Notes: generated by a model from the letters alone, not told the origin. 64,000 nucleotides of DNA from Ciona savignyi (GCA_000149265.1 CH003212.1:138783-202782); one strand, 5' to 3'; positions 1 through 12,754 are shown, numbered from the stretch's first letter. Numbers and translations: made by a program.

Positions 1-278
1 CCAACAAACCATTGATCATTTGTACAATATATTTTTATTAGTTATTTACTTATAATGGTGCATTATATTCGGCAACCTTATCCCTGGGAATGTACTATAT
101 CAAAAAATAGTTTCAGTTAAGCACCACCCAAAAGGAAGTGATAACCTGATAAAATTCTGATAGTACCAGGTGTTTTAGACGGCCTGTCTGCCAATGCATT
201 TACGCAAAAAAACCTACTCTACTTCTAAAGTATTTTCTAAATAGATATTCAAAGCATTGATTCACTATTTGTAATAAA

Positions 279-479
279 ATGACATCACATTTAACATTCC
301 AGTACCAGGGAGGTATATTCAAGTATCTGCGGGCGTCCCGGGTAAGCGAAGAGGTTGTGGTCGGGGAGGACAGCGTTGACACCGACTCTCCGGACGAAAT
401 GATTGACAGACCACCTGTACAAACCGACGTTTCAATCGAGAACGCTTCAAATTTTACAATTTCAAAACTAACTTGTTGA
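279..479 (+). CDS. Possible 3'-terminal exon of an unidentified gene
   Basis: An open segment follows a plausible acceptor (ttccag, ending at 303) and runs from about 304 to a TGA at 477-479, giving about 57 residues. It is more GC-rich than the surrounding sequence, and the residue mix (YQGGIFKYLRASR at the start, then an acidic Ser/Thr/Asp-rich tail) looks like a cytoplasmic C-terminal tail. The rest of the gene would lie left of the window. I do not recognise the family. A chance ORF is a real alternative, because no second exon is available to test the phase. Confidence 0.3.
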   Translation: MTSHLTFQYQGGIFKYLRASRVSEEVVVGEDSVDTDSPDEMIDRPPVQTDVSIENASNFTISKLTC

Positions 480-1983
480 CCGAGCGTTCCTTTAAATTAA
501 GAAGCAGCAGTGTTTTAATAATTTAGGTATCTGTTTTCTACTTTCTTAGACGTTTTTTTATTTCTTTATCTGCTGCCTAAAGTACAATACAGTTAATATT
601 AAGTTTATTTATAATTCATGTTATTTAAAACCGGATCTTTCCGGAATTATTTAAAAAAATTGGAAAGCATCTACAAGAAGCCTTGATAAAGGTGCTTCTT
701 ACTTTTTAATCAGATTTTCTTAGCGTAACACTGTTCTTGTACTTAATTTCGGGGATGATTTCTTTATGTCTTGCAGTTTATTTATTTTCTAATTTCGACC
801 TTTTTTCATTTTAATTTCACCGAAGTTGTATTTTCTTGCAAAAATACCGATTCGTAAAAAAGACAACGTTGTAAAGTTTTAGGTATTATATCCCAATTGA
901 ACTGATAAAGAGAAATATTTGTCAGAAAGGTCATTGTTAAAAAGAGTACGCAACAAAATTAAAGAAGTCCAACTAAATAGATCGAGCGGCAAGATTGTCG
1001 ATGCTTCGGTGCCAGAACTCTAAAGTTTGTGCATTCGAAACCGGTCTCTGGCTAGACAGTTTGTCCTTATTCAAGGCACAAAGCGGTCATCTCTGGTTTA
1101 CTGAGTTCCACTAAAACTGAAGAAACTTGGGCGCATCTGCAACACACTTCAATCGCTTCCATAACTGAACGGTACTAGATAATCTGACGACTGTCCGTGA
1201 GAAAACGCCAACTTACGCATTCCCAAAAGTAATCTGACGTTCTCCCATTCACGTGGTAAAAACATGAACTATCGGTACGGCTTTTTGTAGGTGGAAAGAT
1301 AGTTTTAAAAAATGGATATCGTTGACGTGTTTTTTACATGCTAAGCGTTCAGGTTTTTCAAAATACTCGCAATAGTGTGTTTTACGTGTTTGTAGTTTGT
1401 CTAACATGCGTATTTATAATATAACTCAATTGGTATCAACATGTGTTATACAAAACAACTAGACAATGGCATAAAACCTCACAGCATTGTGGAAAATCAC
1501 TCCATCAACTAATCCAGGCTTTGTCCCAACAAGCGTCGTAAATACCAGTAACTTAAGACTCCTCGCCTCATTCCCACTGTGTACAAACAATAACCACGAC
1601 AACAAACAATAAATGGTAATCCAATTAAACGTATTGATGCTGATACCAAATGCCCGGTTTTATCATGCTAATTAGTTAAAACTCTGATGGTAAGAATCAT
1701 GATGCTGTTTTTGAAAATGAGAGCAGGCCTATATGTGTTCATAGTCAATTAAATATTAAAGGTTTTCAGGCGTATACTGTGTTCGGTAACTTGCCTGTGT
1801 TATTGGGTAATTTAAAGAAATATGTCTGCTATCATAAACAAGAAAGAACTGCATTATTTAAGACTAATACATAAATACGTGATGTATGTGACCCACTCAA
1901 TTAATATTACAAGCCTCAGTGTACCAACTCCGAAAATCTAACTGATTAGTTAAGTGCTTCCTAAATATTTGTGCTGGTCCGAA
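480..1983. other. Gene-free stretch, AT-rich, with one old SINE
   Basis: No coding exon is recognised here. An old, diverged copy of the local tRNA-derived SINE lies at about 985-1275 (+). It keeps the landmarks cgaaaccggtctctggctag, cacacttcaatcgcttcc, atctgacgactgtccgtg and cccattcacgtggtaaaaaca. The rest is low-complexity AT-rich DNA. It may contain the promoter and 5' UTR of the Neuralized-like gene, but no specific signal could be read. Confidence 0.5.
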
Positions 1984-4900
1984 ATGGGGTTACTTACTTT
2001 CTGGCGTGTTGCGTGGTTAAGTGGCGAGGTAGAAACGGAATGGCACGACACTTGTGAAGCTAGAATTCGTTTTTGTTATACGCCAAAGGGAGTGAGTCAC
2101 GCGACTGGAGAATCCCTCTGGAAAGAGTCAATTGCTCTGTTTCATAGTACAGCAGATGTAGCACCTATTTTTGTTGATAATAATATCCATGGCAGACAGA
2201 GTAATACTGAGGACTCAAGGTAAAGGAAGACAAATGTATCTCATTAATAATGAAGATGATGAGATAGGTAAGTTATGTCAATTATTGTGGTAAAGATACT
2301 GAATTTGATTTGTTTAGAACTACATTTAAATAAGAACTGGGCTGTAATTAAAAGTTACCCTATATCCGTCACCAGTTAAAGGTCCGGATCGCGTTACATA
2401 AAACGGAATTTAAAGAAACAAAGTACTCTCGGAAGTAAAATAAAAGCTGTTTTAAATCCCAGTTTAATATCACCCTCCAGATAAGTCTGTATTAGACTGT
2501 GTTAGCTAACACGATTTACATGTACATGGCTTTAATATTTTAGTGGTTGTCCAAAGAAGGTTTTCCACAAGCTCAAGCAAGAAAAATAAACAGAACTTTA
2601 GATTTTATACATAGGCTAAACCGTGGAACTTGGTTATTGGAAAACACACAAAAAAAAGTTTTGTATTTTATAATGAATCCTCGGACATTGGATATACCAC
2701 GTGACAATGCCAAAGACCCTTCAGCCGAAATATGTTTTCGCATTTTCGCTTCTCGGCCAATTTGTTCAAATTTTCTATAAATTAATTATCAGAATCCAAT
2801 AAAAAGCAGTTACCAATATCCCTGAAACTCCTCAATATTAAATACAGACGTAATGTAGGCAGGTTAATATAATGAGTATAAAAAAACTGGATATTTGTAA
2901 CCAGTTCATATAGAGCTGAGGACCAACAAAAAAAACGCCTAATCCGTTTTCTGACAATTTTTTTTAGAGTAGCCGCTAATCAAATCAGTTTTCAGTGTGG
3001 TATAAAATGTTTAAATATAATCCAAATGTATCTTAGAGATTGCAGAATAATTTTCGTAGGGAAATTCACAACGTACCGATATGGACCCCGATTTTTCGCA
3101 TTTTCTCCACTTGGGGCTGGTTATTTGTTGTAAGACCATATATAAGAAATAAAACTGAAAATTTATTTGTGTTGTGTGAAGATATAAGATGATCGAAAGT
3201 ATGTAAGTTAATAAAATTACCCAGTCCCCTATATCCTCGAGACTGAATTGACATTGAAGCACCATATATTTTTGTTTTTAACAATTAATTTTTTTGATGG
3301 ACTACTATTTTGTTTAGAGTGTTCCACAAAAAGGATGATTCTTTTATTCTTAAGTCAAATCGCTCTTTCACTACGTGTTCTATTTGTACTTGTGTTTTCT
3401 ATCGCGCCATTAAAAACATATTTTCGCTATATTTCTTTGAATTTTAGCTACGAGCTATTGTAAGTTAACCAAGAGTAAATTCATAAGGTGTCAAAACGGA
3501 TTTTTTACTCAAACAAGAATACAAATAATTCCAATAAGCCATATTTAACCAAGATTTTATAATAATTTTAGAACAAGAATTGAGGCTGAAACAGCCGAGG
3601 CACAAGCGACTGGAATACGTGGCTGGTTGGAATATTCACCACTTGGTCAAAGGTAGGTCTATACACAATTGTTATACTCCCTCGAAATGATATATTCATA
3701 TATATATATAGTCTCTTCTATTTAGTAGAACCCATTAATACACTTAGTTCCAAGGTTGGTTGAGTTTAGAATCATCCATGAGTCAATGAGGTAAAAAAAA
3801 TAAACAACCGCATATATCACAGATGCGCGTAAAAGTCGGCCAACTTTACACACACGAGAAGGATTCTATTTAAAATCCTCCTTTTCCGATTCAAGCTCCC
3901 TGTTTGAGTATGGTTCAACAAGGAGAAGCACCACCGCGAATTCTTTAAAACGTTCTTCAATTACTGCTGTTTCATCATCCACAATGAGCACCAAATTCAG
4001 GTTTCACAAATTTAATTTTTGTTGCCAATGTTAAGCCGTATGTTCCTTTATTCTTTATTTTTGGCTTAGATTAGTAAGAGTGTCGTGCAATCAGGCGAAA
4101 GGTTACTGCATCGAACACACGAGGTGATCTGACGATTGCTCTAGTGTTAACCCCCTTGTGTTTTCCCATTCACGGGGTTAAACATGAATATTCTATCCTA
4201 ATGTCTATAAGCCACGTGTCTATCATCCACAACACGCTGTTTTTTTAACCGACCCGAGTTTCGAACCCAGGATGGGCTCGTCACCATGACCATTTTTTTT
4301 GTATAAGAGTCGGTATATGTATCGGTCTTGTCAACCATTCGGCCACACGACCGTACACAACACGCTGGCATGCTTCAGCCCCAGTGATAGCGAGTGATCA
4401 GACGTCTGACACCATGAGGATAAACATGTGTATATGTTGCAACATCTAGATTTTACGACGCGCTTCACTTCCATCCCGTTCATGGAGCAAACGTGGTGCT
4501 ATCGTGCGATCGACAGGTGGCTACTCGGAAATCAGACAGCTTTTGTAATGGTCTGGTGTTTGGCCATCGGCCTGTAAAGTTCGGCGAGACAATTCATCTT
4601 CGATTCAACAAGGTACGTTACAAATACTCATGAGTATATATATAATAGTGCAAGATTGGATAAAGCAGAACTTTTTATGTTTGGTCGTCTTCCGCGTATG
4701 CAAATGATTTGTGACGAATTAAGATAAGTTCTATTAAAGGATTCGGTTCTTAGATTACCGCTGTCCTGTACTGACAATCTTAATTTCCATACAGGTTCGG
4801 CCTGACTGGCGCGGGTGTATCAGGTTAGGTTTTACCCAATACAACCCGAGTCGGTGCAAATCTACTTCACTTCCGAGTTATGCTGTGCCTGATTTATCAC

Positions 4901-7801
4901 GGAAATGTAGATTTTGGGCGCTGCCCATAGCGGAAAAATATGCAACGAAATACAACATATTCTCCTTTATATGCAAAGGTATAAAAAGTATAGTTAAATT
5001 GTACAAATATCTTATTGTGCTTATTTACATAAAAGAGATCTGCAAAATTAACAATTCTATATCGCGCGTCTTATACGGACGGGATAGATATGGTCTACTG
5101 TTATTGTTCAAAGATGTATTTTCGTCGTACTTGTTTGTAAGGCCATATTTCGTTATTAGAACAGTAGAATTACCTAACATTTTCATATATAACCTGTAAA
5201 AGTATAAATTCATCATTTTTGCTTTTCGTTTAGTTTGACATTTCGACCACTTAACACCATGATTTACCATTGTGGCCATGTACAACATGGCTGTTTGTAG
5301 CTATATTAAGTTCACTGTGCTGTTGTTGGATTATAGATGACGGTACTGTTAGCTACATGATCAACAACGAAGGGAAAGGAATATTCGTAACAGGTCTGAG
5401 TACAAAAATATCACTATGGCCGCTGCTTGACTTGTATGGGAAAGTGGAAGAGCTGGCAATAGTGGACGATGAAACCGCTGAGAATGGTTCTAAATTTCTC
5501 ATCGATCTGGACCAAAATGAAAACGATCAAGAAAGGGAGTTGCGATATGGCCAAAAGGGGAAATTAGACAATGTTTCGGGCAGTTTAGACAGCGTCGTTG
5601 CGTTCCACCACATATGTGGCCGCAATGTTCGAATGGACACCAGAAGAACTATCGCCAAACGATTTGATTCCTTCTGGAACGCGCTAACTTTTACAGCAAA
5701 ATCTCTTCATACTTCCGACATGACTTTCATAGAGATCATGAAAGTAGAACGTAATTACGCAGGTGAAATTATTTACACAATAAAAAATAAAAATAAAATT
5801 TTAGTAGCACCCATGCTAGATCCTAAACCTACATGAAAAAGCTTTAACTCCATCTTATATCACTCTGTAATGACAGGGGCACTAGGTGTAGGAATAACCA
5901 ATATAAATCCTGGAACAAACTGAAGAGTGAAAATCTTCCCGACAACGCTGAGTTACTCGTTGCAAGTCCCGGGAAATATTGGAGAATATCCCGAGACATA
6001 GTAACTGAACAGGGTAAGCTAAATTTTTGTCGAGTATTCTTTTTATTTTTGCTTCTTTGTTCACTAAACATGACCAATGTATTTTCCGAATCAATATTAA
6101 TCAAATCGTGTCAACCACAACGTTAAAGTTGTAGATTTATAAAATGATTTGGGAAAAAACAAATAGACCCAAAATAACTCAATTTAGCTTGGGAAACCAC
6201 AAAAATATAAAATACAGATGCAAATATATATAATCCACCATTACCAATTATTTATAAACTATACAGTCGAGAGTCTCACGTGTCACCCACCACCGTTTGT
6301 GAAACACATTTTGAAAAAGCGACACAAAGAGTATTCAATAAAATATTTCGGTTGTACTTTTCCTCTTTTGTATGCTTTAGATAGTTATATGTCCGGCCGA
6401 TTAGTCTGGCGGTTTAGTTCGTCACCTTTCAATCGAAAGATTGGAAGTTCGAAACTGGTCGCTAGCTAGTCGGTTGGGTCCTTGGGAAAGGAACTTTACA
6501 GACATTGCCGTAACCCAGCGGATTAATGGCTTCTACCAAAATTGAAGGAACGTGTCTATCATATACAACACACTGCAATAGCTCCGGTAACCCGACGATG
6601 GGCGCGAGGTGATCTGACGATTGCCCGTGTGATAACCTCCTAGGTTTTCCCATTCACGGGGATAAACATGAATATCCTATCCTATCCTATATAATATACA
6701 ACACATTGCAATAGCTCCGGTAACCCGACGGTGGGCGCGAGGTGATCTGACGATTGGCCGTGTGTTAACCCCCTTGGTTTTCCCATTCATGGGGATAAAC
6801 ATGAACATCCTATCCTATCCTATCCTAGTTTGTTATGTGCTTTAGTGCTGATTTGGACATCAAATGTGCTATATACCCACAGGCGATCAGCTGGGATTTA
6901 TACTGGAACCTGACGGAAGGCTGGTGTGTAGTAAAAATGGTTCAAAACATCAAGTCATTTTTGATAAAATTCCGATACGCGATACCAACTGGTTAATTTT
7001 TGATCTTTATGGAAGCACCACCAACGTGAAATTATTGGGTAAGCAGAACTGATGAATTGGGTATACGTATTCTATTCTGGTGGTCATCTTATGTACGACC
7101 ATGATAAGCCGATAAAGGTGTCCGACATAAGCTCTGCCTTTCTTAAAAGAATATGTTATGATCACTATTTTTTCAAAACAAAAAAATATTGACTTATAAT
7201 AAATTGAAACTTTTTACCCACAACCGATGTTTAATCTAATTGTTTAACAATATGCAGGCCGCATTAAAAGTTACGATCCATCGGAGGGAAGTTGTGAATA
7301 TTCGTTTTCAGTCGACCACGTCCAAGATGACGAGACAGAATTGGAGTGCTTGTTATGCTTTAAGAAAGATAGAACACGGGATTGCACGATACAACCTTGT
7401 GGTCATTTAGCATTGTGCCACTGGTGTGCAATCACCTGCATGGTGAAGCAACAACTGCGGTAAGCTTCTGACATCAAAGTATGTTTGTCATATGTAGATA
7501 AATGTATGTCACGCTGTCCTCCGCAAAACCGTCTCGCTGGAGGTTGGTTTCGATTCAGAAATATTTCAGATTTGTGCAAACGACGTTATAAACTGGCAGG
7601 ATAATTTGAACAAGCAAATGTATTGTGTTAATATGCTGTAGATCTATTGTATTATATGCGTTGTAAGAAAATTTTACCAATATTAGTTGATTTCAATTGT
7701 ATAATTTCTACAGATACATAGTGTGTCCTGTTTGTGGAGGTCCAGTTAAAGACGCCATTCGAATTCTACGCAGAAAATCAATAGATGACGTCAAAGAATA
7801 A
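1984..7801 (+). CDS. NEURL1: Neuralized-like E3 ubiquitin ligase (NHR-NHR-RING)
   Basis: Neuralized proteins are RING E3 ligases that ubiquitinate the Notch ligand Delta and promote its endocytosis in the signal-sending cell. Exons: 1984-2218, 3572-3652, 4450-4612, 4795-4978, 5337-5762, 5877-6013, 6883-7038, 7258-7459, 7714-7801, about 558 residues, close to vertebrate NEURL1/1B. NHR1 begins in the 4450 exon (HFHPVHGANV, SFCNGLVFGHRPV), continues through WRGCIRLGFTQ and ends near YMINNEGKGIFV...LWPLLDLYG. NHR2 begins in the same exon at FHHICGRNV and ends at NWLIFDLYGSTTNVKLLG. The C-terminal RING shows CLLC, then PCGHLALCHWC, then CPVC, followed by a basic tail and TAA. All junction phases agree except one apparent missing base in the 5877-6013 exon. 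Exon 1 is the least certain: it opens after an in-frame stop, its first ATG is at 1984, and it ends CAAG|GTAAAG. It is not conserved enough to recognise. NEURL1 versus NEURL1B orthology is not resolved. Confidence 0.86.
4085..4200 (+). repeat. SINE 3' fragment
   Basis: This is a fragment of the local tRNA-derived SINE: cgaggtgatctgacgattgc, then ttaacccccttgtgttttcccattcacggg in pieces, then aaacatgaatattctatcct at the end. It lies in the second intron of the Neuralized-like gene. A further degraded piece (gtgatcagacgtctgac, ggataaacatg) may sit at 4390-4430. Confidence 0.75.
4238..4352 (-). repeat. tRNA-like sequence (pseudo-tRNA or second SINE head)
   Basis: On the minus strand there is an A-box-like gtggccgaatggttgaca (near 4345-4325) and a good B-box-like gggttcgaaactc (near 4262-4250). 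The spacing is about 85-95 bases including an A8 run. The acceptor-stem halves do not pair convincingly, so I do not call a functional tRNA. It resembles a type II (Ser/Leu-like) tRNA pseudogene or the promoter of another SINE family. Confidence 0.35.
6391..6826 (+). repeat. tRNA-derived SINE with duplicated 3' module
   Basis: The head is gtccggccgattagtctggcggttta, with an A-box-like core, then tcaatcgaaagattggaagttcgaaactgg (B-box region), the body, and a tail of tatcc repeats near 6675-6690. A second copy of only the 3' half (from tacaacacattgcaatagct to atcctatcctatcctatcc) follows directly at about 6691-6826. It lies in the 0.87-kb intron before the exon that resumes NHR2 of the Neuralized-like gene. 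Confidence 0.85.
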
Positions 7802-7802
7802 A
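7797..7802 (+). terminator. Poly(A) signal AATAAA overlapping the Neuralized stop
   Basis: The stop codon TAA (7799-7801) is embedded in AATAAA. A second AATAAA lies at 7987-7992 and could be the one used, giving a UTR of about 200 bases. The sequence alone does not show which is active. Confidence 0.5.
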
Positions 7803-8828
7803 ACCTATTCTTAGAATGGTCGTTCCTCTTATTATGCGTTACGTTTCGAACGGGACATATATGATGTGTGTTGGTTCGTTTTCTTATCGCCAATTTTGCA
7901 ACACACGCTTCTTTGGACAGAATGGAGATTATTTTAATTATATATTTGGGCGATGTAATGAGCGAACCAGTGAATTAATGGGTTAAAATAAAACTGTAGT
8001 ACAACGTTTTAATGATGTATAGAACGGCAATAGCTCTGATAACCTCACTTTGGGCACGAAGTCATCTGACGATTGCCCTTATTGTGGTTGTGCTCCCATT
8101 GCACATTTTAGGGGAAATACACATAAATATCTTGTTAGAGAAGCTAACTTGATGCAAGACATCCAAAAACTAATTTTCTGGGTAGTTATTTGCATTGGAA
8201 CTTTTTACATTCACGAAACAAAAACTGTATGTGCCTTGCTTGAGGAAACATCAAACCGAGATGGTTAGTTTCGGTCACCTGCTACATTCCGACTGACGGT
8301 ACGAAGTCGACTCTCACCCTTTAACTGGTCGGAAGTAGGATATAGGTATACCACAACACATAGGGAGCGTATAAGCAAACATTTCCCCTACCTCTGTAAG
8401 TGCTTTCATTAAAAAAGTCTGCGTGACGAAGAATCCACAGAAAGTCAAAGATTTTTCAAAAAACTTAAATTCAACTATCTGTAAACTAGTTAGGTAAATT
8501 TATTCTGCACTACCTTTTCGACTGAACTCATTAAAAACCTTTAAGTCTAAGAAGGGGTCCATGGTTTTATGGTTTATATAGTGATAAATTGTGGCGCAAT
8601 ACAACACAATCCGGTTGGATGCTATAATTCTTTATTTAACAACCACTAAGGAGTAAGTATTATATAACAGGCAAACTGACTCGAAGGCGTAAAGGTGAAA
8701 GGTTCTAATGTTACTTGGACCAGGGGTTCTCAATCAGTTTACAGCCCTGGTCCTCTCTTGTTTATCGATTTTTCCTTGGCCCACTTCTTATAGTCCTACT
8801 TAAATGAGTTATGTCTCACCCTCTAGCC

Positions 8829-9283
8829 CAGCGATTCCCAACCTTTTTTGGTCGCGGACTATTTCCTTACCAGCGAAAGTCTTTGCGGGCATCAATTTTC
8901 AATTAGCGTAAGTCAAAAGTGAAGCGTAACTGGACTATGTGCATACGATACACTACAGAACACTACAAAACTTTCTAAGGACTATAACATATGAAATAGG
9001 TTACTCAGCCACTACGGTATTACGAAACAACCAAAGCGAGCGAGTGCTATGAATAATAAACTTCCATTTAGTTACTTAAAATCAATTGGTTCCAAACTTA
9101 AAATTACCTTGAGTTACAATGTCTCGTTGATAAAAACATATAACTGCTGTTTATAACGATCAAAAACCTGTTTATAACGATCAAAATCAAATAAAAGTTT
9201 TGCAAATTGTGGATGTGATGGCGAACTCATTTAAACCTTCCACGGACTCATTTGAGACCGCGGACTCGGGTTGGGAAACACTG
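8829..9283. mobile_element. Non-autonomous hAT-type element, 455 bp
   Basis: The ends are inverted repeats, CAGCGATTCCCAACC on the left and ggttgggaaacactg on the right. The element is flanked by an exact 8-bp direct repeat, CTCTAGCC, at 8821-8828 and 9284-9291. An 8-bp duplication with ends beginning CAG is the hallmark of hAT transposons. There is no transposase ORF, so it was mobilised in trans. The exact target duplication suggests a fairly recent insertion. Confidence 0.9.
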
Positions 9284-11321
9284 CTCTAGCCTATTAAGGT
9301 GTGTCTCAGATAATACCACTTTTTGTTTTTAAATGTATGAGGTCGCACACCTCGATCCGCTTATAAGAAGTTCAAGACAAACGGAGGGCGCAACAGAAAC
9401 TTGGAAGCGAAATATTGTGACTGACATTGGCAAACATTACAACAGATTAAAGTTTTGTTTATGGGTCAAATGCGGCGGATGTTTGTATGGTGCAGTGGTC
9501 TACATTAAACAAAATTTTCATTTTTCAACAAGCAATGTGGTCCACTTCAAATGCTTCATAGCCCACTGATTAAGAAATGCCTGAGGCAATTACTTGTCAC
9601 GAGCTTTGTGACCGATGCCTATGTGTGCTGATGCGGCCATTGTTCTTTGACGACGTCCTGAATATTTATTTGCCTGAAATCATTTATAAACACACTCTCT
9701 ATGATTAGAATATCTCCCTTTGAAACGATTAGCGTAACCGGTCATTTGATCCTTTGTCATTTTGGACCGATCACACCTCTTTAGGTATATGTGATCGGAT
9801 AGGTTTATTTATATTTATCTCCCAAGGGAAAACGCAAGAGGCAATCGTCATTACTTCGCTCCCACTGTCATGTTACCACTGCTATTGTAGTGTGTTGAGT
9901 GGTTTCTTAAATTTTCATAGAACCATTAACTACAGTAGGTTCAAACATTGTCCACTAAGTTTCTTGCCAAAGGACACAACTCACTACCAAGCAACCAGTT
10001 TCAAGTGTGCAAGCCATGAAGCTCGTTTTGTTTAGAAACGAACTATATGCCTATAACCCGGAACATATCTTCTACGTCTAAATTAATGAGGATTACTAAA
10101 CAGAAATATCCAATACTAAAAAAGCAGTAGACCGAAGATCATAAATCAGTTTCATATTTTTTGTTAAATAAACAAGAGATATATATTTCACCTACTGGCG
10201 CCCTTTATACGGACAGACACCCGAATGCATATAAGCTGAACCTAGTTAATTCTGAGATATTTACCTGTATACATGCAATTTATTTTAGAAATGCAAATAA
10301 AGTGTGATGACTATTAAACCAACCGCAAACTAATAAAACAGTTAAACCAAATTTCAAAAGTTTCCGAAAACTTAAATTTGGTGCACGGTATGGTAGACAA
10401 TGAGGGCGATGCGATTATTTTGACGTCACGTCCTGGATCGCTAGCCTCGTTAGCAATACTGCCCGAGTAGAAACGTGATATTAAAATAACCCAATTTATC
10501 CCAAGATATCCCCAAAATAAAATAAGCTATGGAATTTTATATGCACCATTATTACGGGTATGAAAAAGCTGGAGACGCCCCATACCTATATTTGACCTAT
10601 TCCCGGGAAATCACCACAAATTCAATTCCACTGAAACGATGATCGGTTTCACTTTACGCTTAATATAAAAAAAATGTTTAATTAAGTTGAATATTCTGGA
10701 GGTGCTAGCTACTATGTTAAAATATGCAGTGACAAATTGAAAGTAAAAAAATTATTCTTTCACATATTCTTACACGGGCTGGTATTCATTTCAAATTGTA
10801 TAGAGAAAGTTGTCGATCAAGAAAATTAACTAGGAAATGTCAAACGGTCTGTATAGGCCTACAATTATACATACTCCAAGTTACCACGGGGGTCCCTTAA
10901 AGAATAAAAGTAAATATACCACTGAACTTTTTACAGGTGTGAGCTATGTATTAGATATATATATATATAGCGGTTCAAAATACGGAAAACGACCCCGTAA
11001 AGCTCCCGCCAGTCCCCAGAATATAAACACCACGACCGTTTTCCCGTATTTTAGGTATTTTGTAGATTGGATGTTGGATTCTTTGATTTTCGATATGTTA
11101 GAACTAAATCATAAGACTTACAAGTCACATAATAAGCTAGTAAAAGAATAAAATAAAACTGAATATCATAATAATTAAAATAACCCACGACAAAGAGCCC
11201 CCAAAATATAATAAAGAATTTATTATATTGAAACGTGTTTAAATTACCTGATCACTCAAAACCGCCATAAATCGCTTAACCCTCGAATCTATAAATTGTC
11301 CAAAGATTTAGTCTGGGCTAT

Positions 11322-11718
11322 TATAGGATAGGATATAGGATATTCTGGGAAAATGGGAAAACCAAGGGGGTTATCACACGGGCAATCGTCAGATCACCTC
11401 GCGCCCATCGTCGGGTTAACGGAGCTATTGCATTAGGATATTCATGTTGTTTATCCCCGTGAATGGGAAAACCAAGGGGGTTATCACACGGGCAATCGTC
11501 AGATCACCTCGCGCCCATCGTCGGGTTACCGGAGCTATTGCAGTGTGTTGTATATGGCAGACACGTTCCTTCAATTTGGTAGAACCCATTTATCCGCTGG
11601 GTAATGTCCGTAAAGTGCCTTGCCCAAGGACACAACCGACTAGCTAGCGACCAGTTTCGCACCTACAACCTTTCGATTGAAAGGCGACGCACTTAACCGC
11701 TAGAACAACCGGCCGAAC
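11322..11718 (-). repeat. tRNA-derived SINE, minus strand, with duplicated 3' module
   Basis: Read on the minus strand: head at about 11718 (ccggccggttgttctagcggttaag), the B-box region with tcaatcgaaaggttgtaggt, then the body. The 3' module (gcaatagctccggtaacccg to tccattcacggg-like) occurs twice, at about 11445-11545 and again at 11322-11440. The tail is ggatagga/tatcct. The arrangement matches the dimeric 3' end at 6391-6826. Confidence 0.85.
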
Positions 11719-12549
11719 TTAGCATTGTTTCCGCCCGGGCGAAATTACAACCTCAAGTCTTCAGATGGACGGTATGTTGGAATGAGGTTAAGTGTAACAA
11801 TAGGTACCGGTAATTATGTGATCGGTGAAGCTAGAATGGAAATCGGTAGCAGACAATTTAGTATGATCGAGAAAACTATTTCTGGGATAGATTCTAAATT
11901 CTTTTTGTTTAAATAAAAAGGTTTTCCAAATTAACTTGGATTGAAACAAAAGGTTTCAAAGGCTATTATTATATCGTTGATACAATCAGAGTACTATCAT
12001 TTGTCTTATTTGTTTGTGACATCATAAAAGTTTTGTTAAGACTTTTATTGTGCTATTATCTCTATGGTGTCTGTTGTGATGACACGTCGCGTACTCGTTG
12101 TAGCGATTAAGGTTCGTGGAAACATGAAAAACGGTTGTTACTGTAAACGTTGTTATCCAATAGTTTGGCTCTAGAACCAAAATGAGTTAGAACAAACCAC
12201 ACTAACAGTAAAAGTGATGCATAGATATACATAGAAGGACACTAAAAGCGAGAGCAGTAACATGAATGTGTTAACCAAAAGACTAGAATTCGGTCTGCTG
12301 TTCAATTGGCAATTAATTGGTTGTCTCCCAGCAGGTTTGTGACGTGCCCGATTTTGCGGTACTTTACTAATGTAAGTCTTCAGACAGTGATTAAGTTGAA
12401 TTATTATACAAATAAATATTTAAACACGCATACATTGAGGGTTGTTTGGTTATCCTGAGATCACACCTGAGAATTATATTGCTTGGTTAATGTCAAGGCA
12501 GCCCCTTTCTATACTTTCAAACTTATTTCCGTAAAGATGGGGGGCAACG

Positions 12550-12754
12550 CTAAAGGGAGGGAAAGCCGAAAGGAGGGATGAAGGGAAACTGCTCACCAGA
12601 ACTATGGAAATTAATTTTAACCCTTTCCTAAACACTAATCTCAACCACAGAAAACTAACTTTTAACTCTAACCCCATGTTTATAACTAAGCCTAAAGGCC
12701 CTAATATTCATTTTAGTGTGTAGTTTCCCGCCTTCCTGCTTTTCCTCCTTTTAG
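12550..12754. mobile_element. Small TIR element (MITE), about 205 bp
   Basis: The left end ctaaagggagggaaagccga and the right end (read inverted) ctaaaaggaggaaaagcagg form terminal inverted repeats continuing to gggaaact. The interior carries the strand-biased string taaccctttcctaaacacta. The same element occurs in the opposite orientation at 29140-29340 and a partial copy lies near 26105-26255. No target duplication was read with confidence. Confidence 0.75.

Noticed and set aside
2189-2270. ATG-initiated segment ending at a strong donor (GATAG|GTAAGT), overlapping exon 1 of the Neuralized-like model in another frame.
   Set aside because: It ends in phase 1. It can be joined to the 3572 exon in an alternative frame, but then the frame does not join the first NHR exon at 4450. 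The model ending at 2218 joins throughout. An alternative first exon remains possible.
2547-2780. Open reading frame of 77 codons in the first Neuralized intron.
   Set aside because: No ATG in a useful position, no splice partners in phase and no family features.
6462-6653. Repeated ORFs in SINE copies (also near 11444, 38061, 56325, 57473 and 57604) with similar protein sequence.
   Set aside because: The similarity comes from the tRNA-derived SINE itself, not from a protein family.
11725-11916. Open reading frame with protein-like composition next to a SINE.
   Set aside because: It starts at the edge of SINE sequence, has no recognisable domain and no neighbouring exons.
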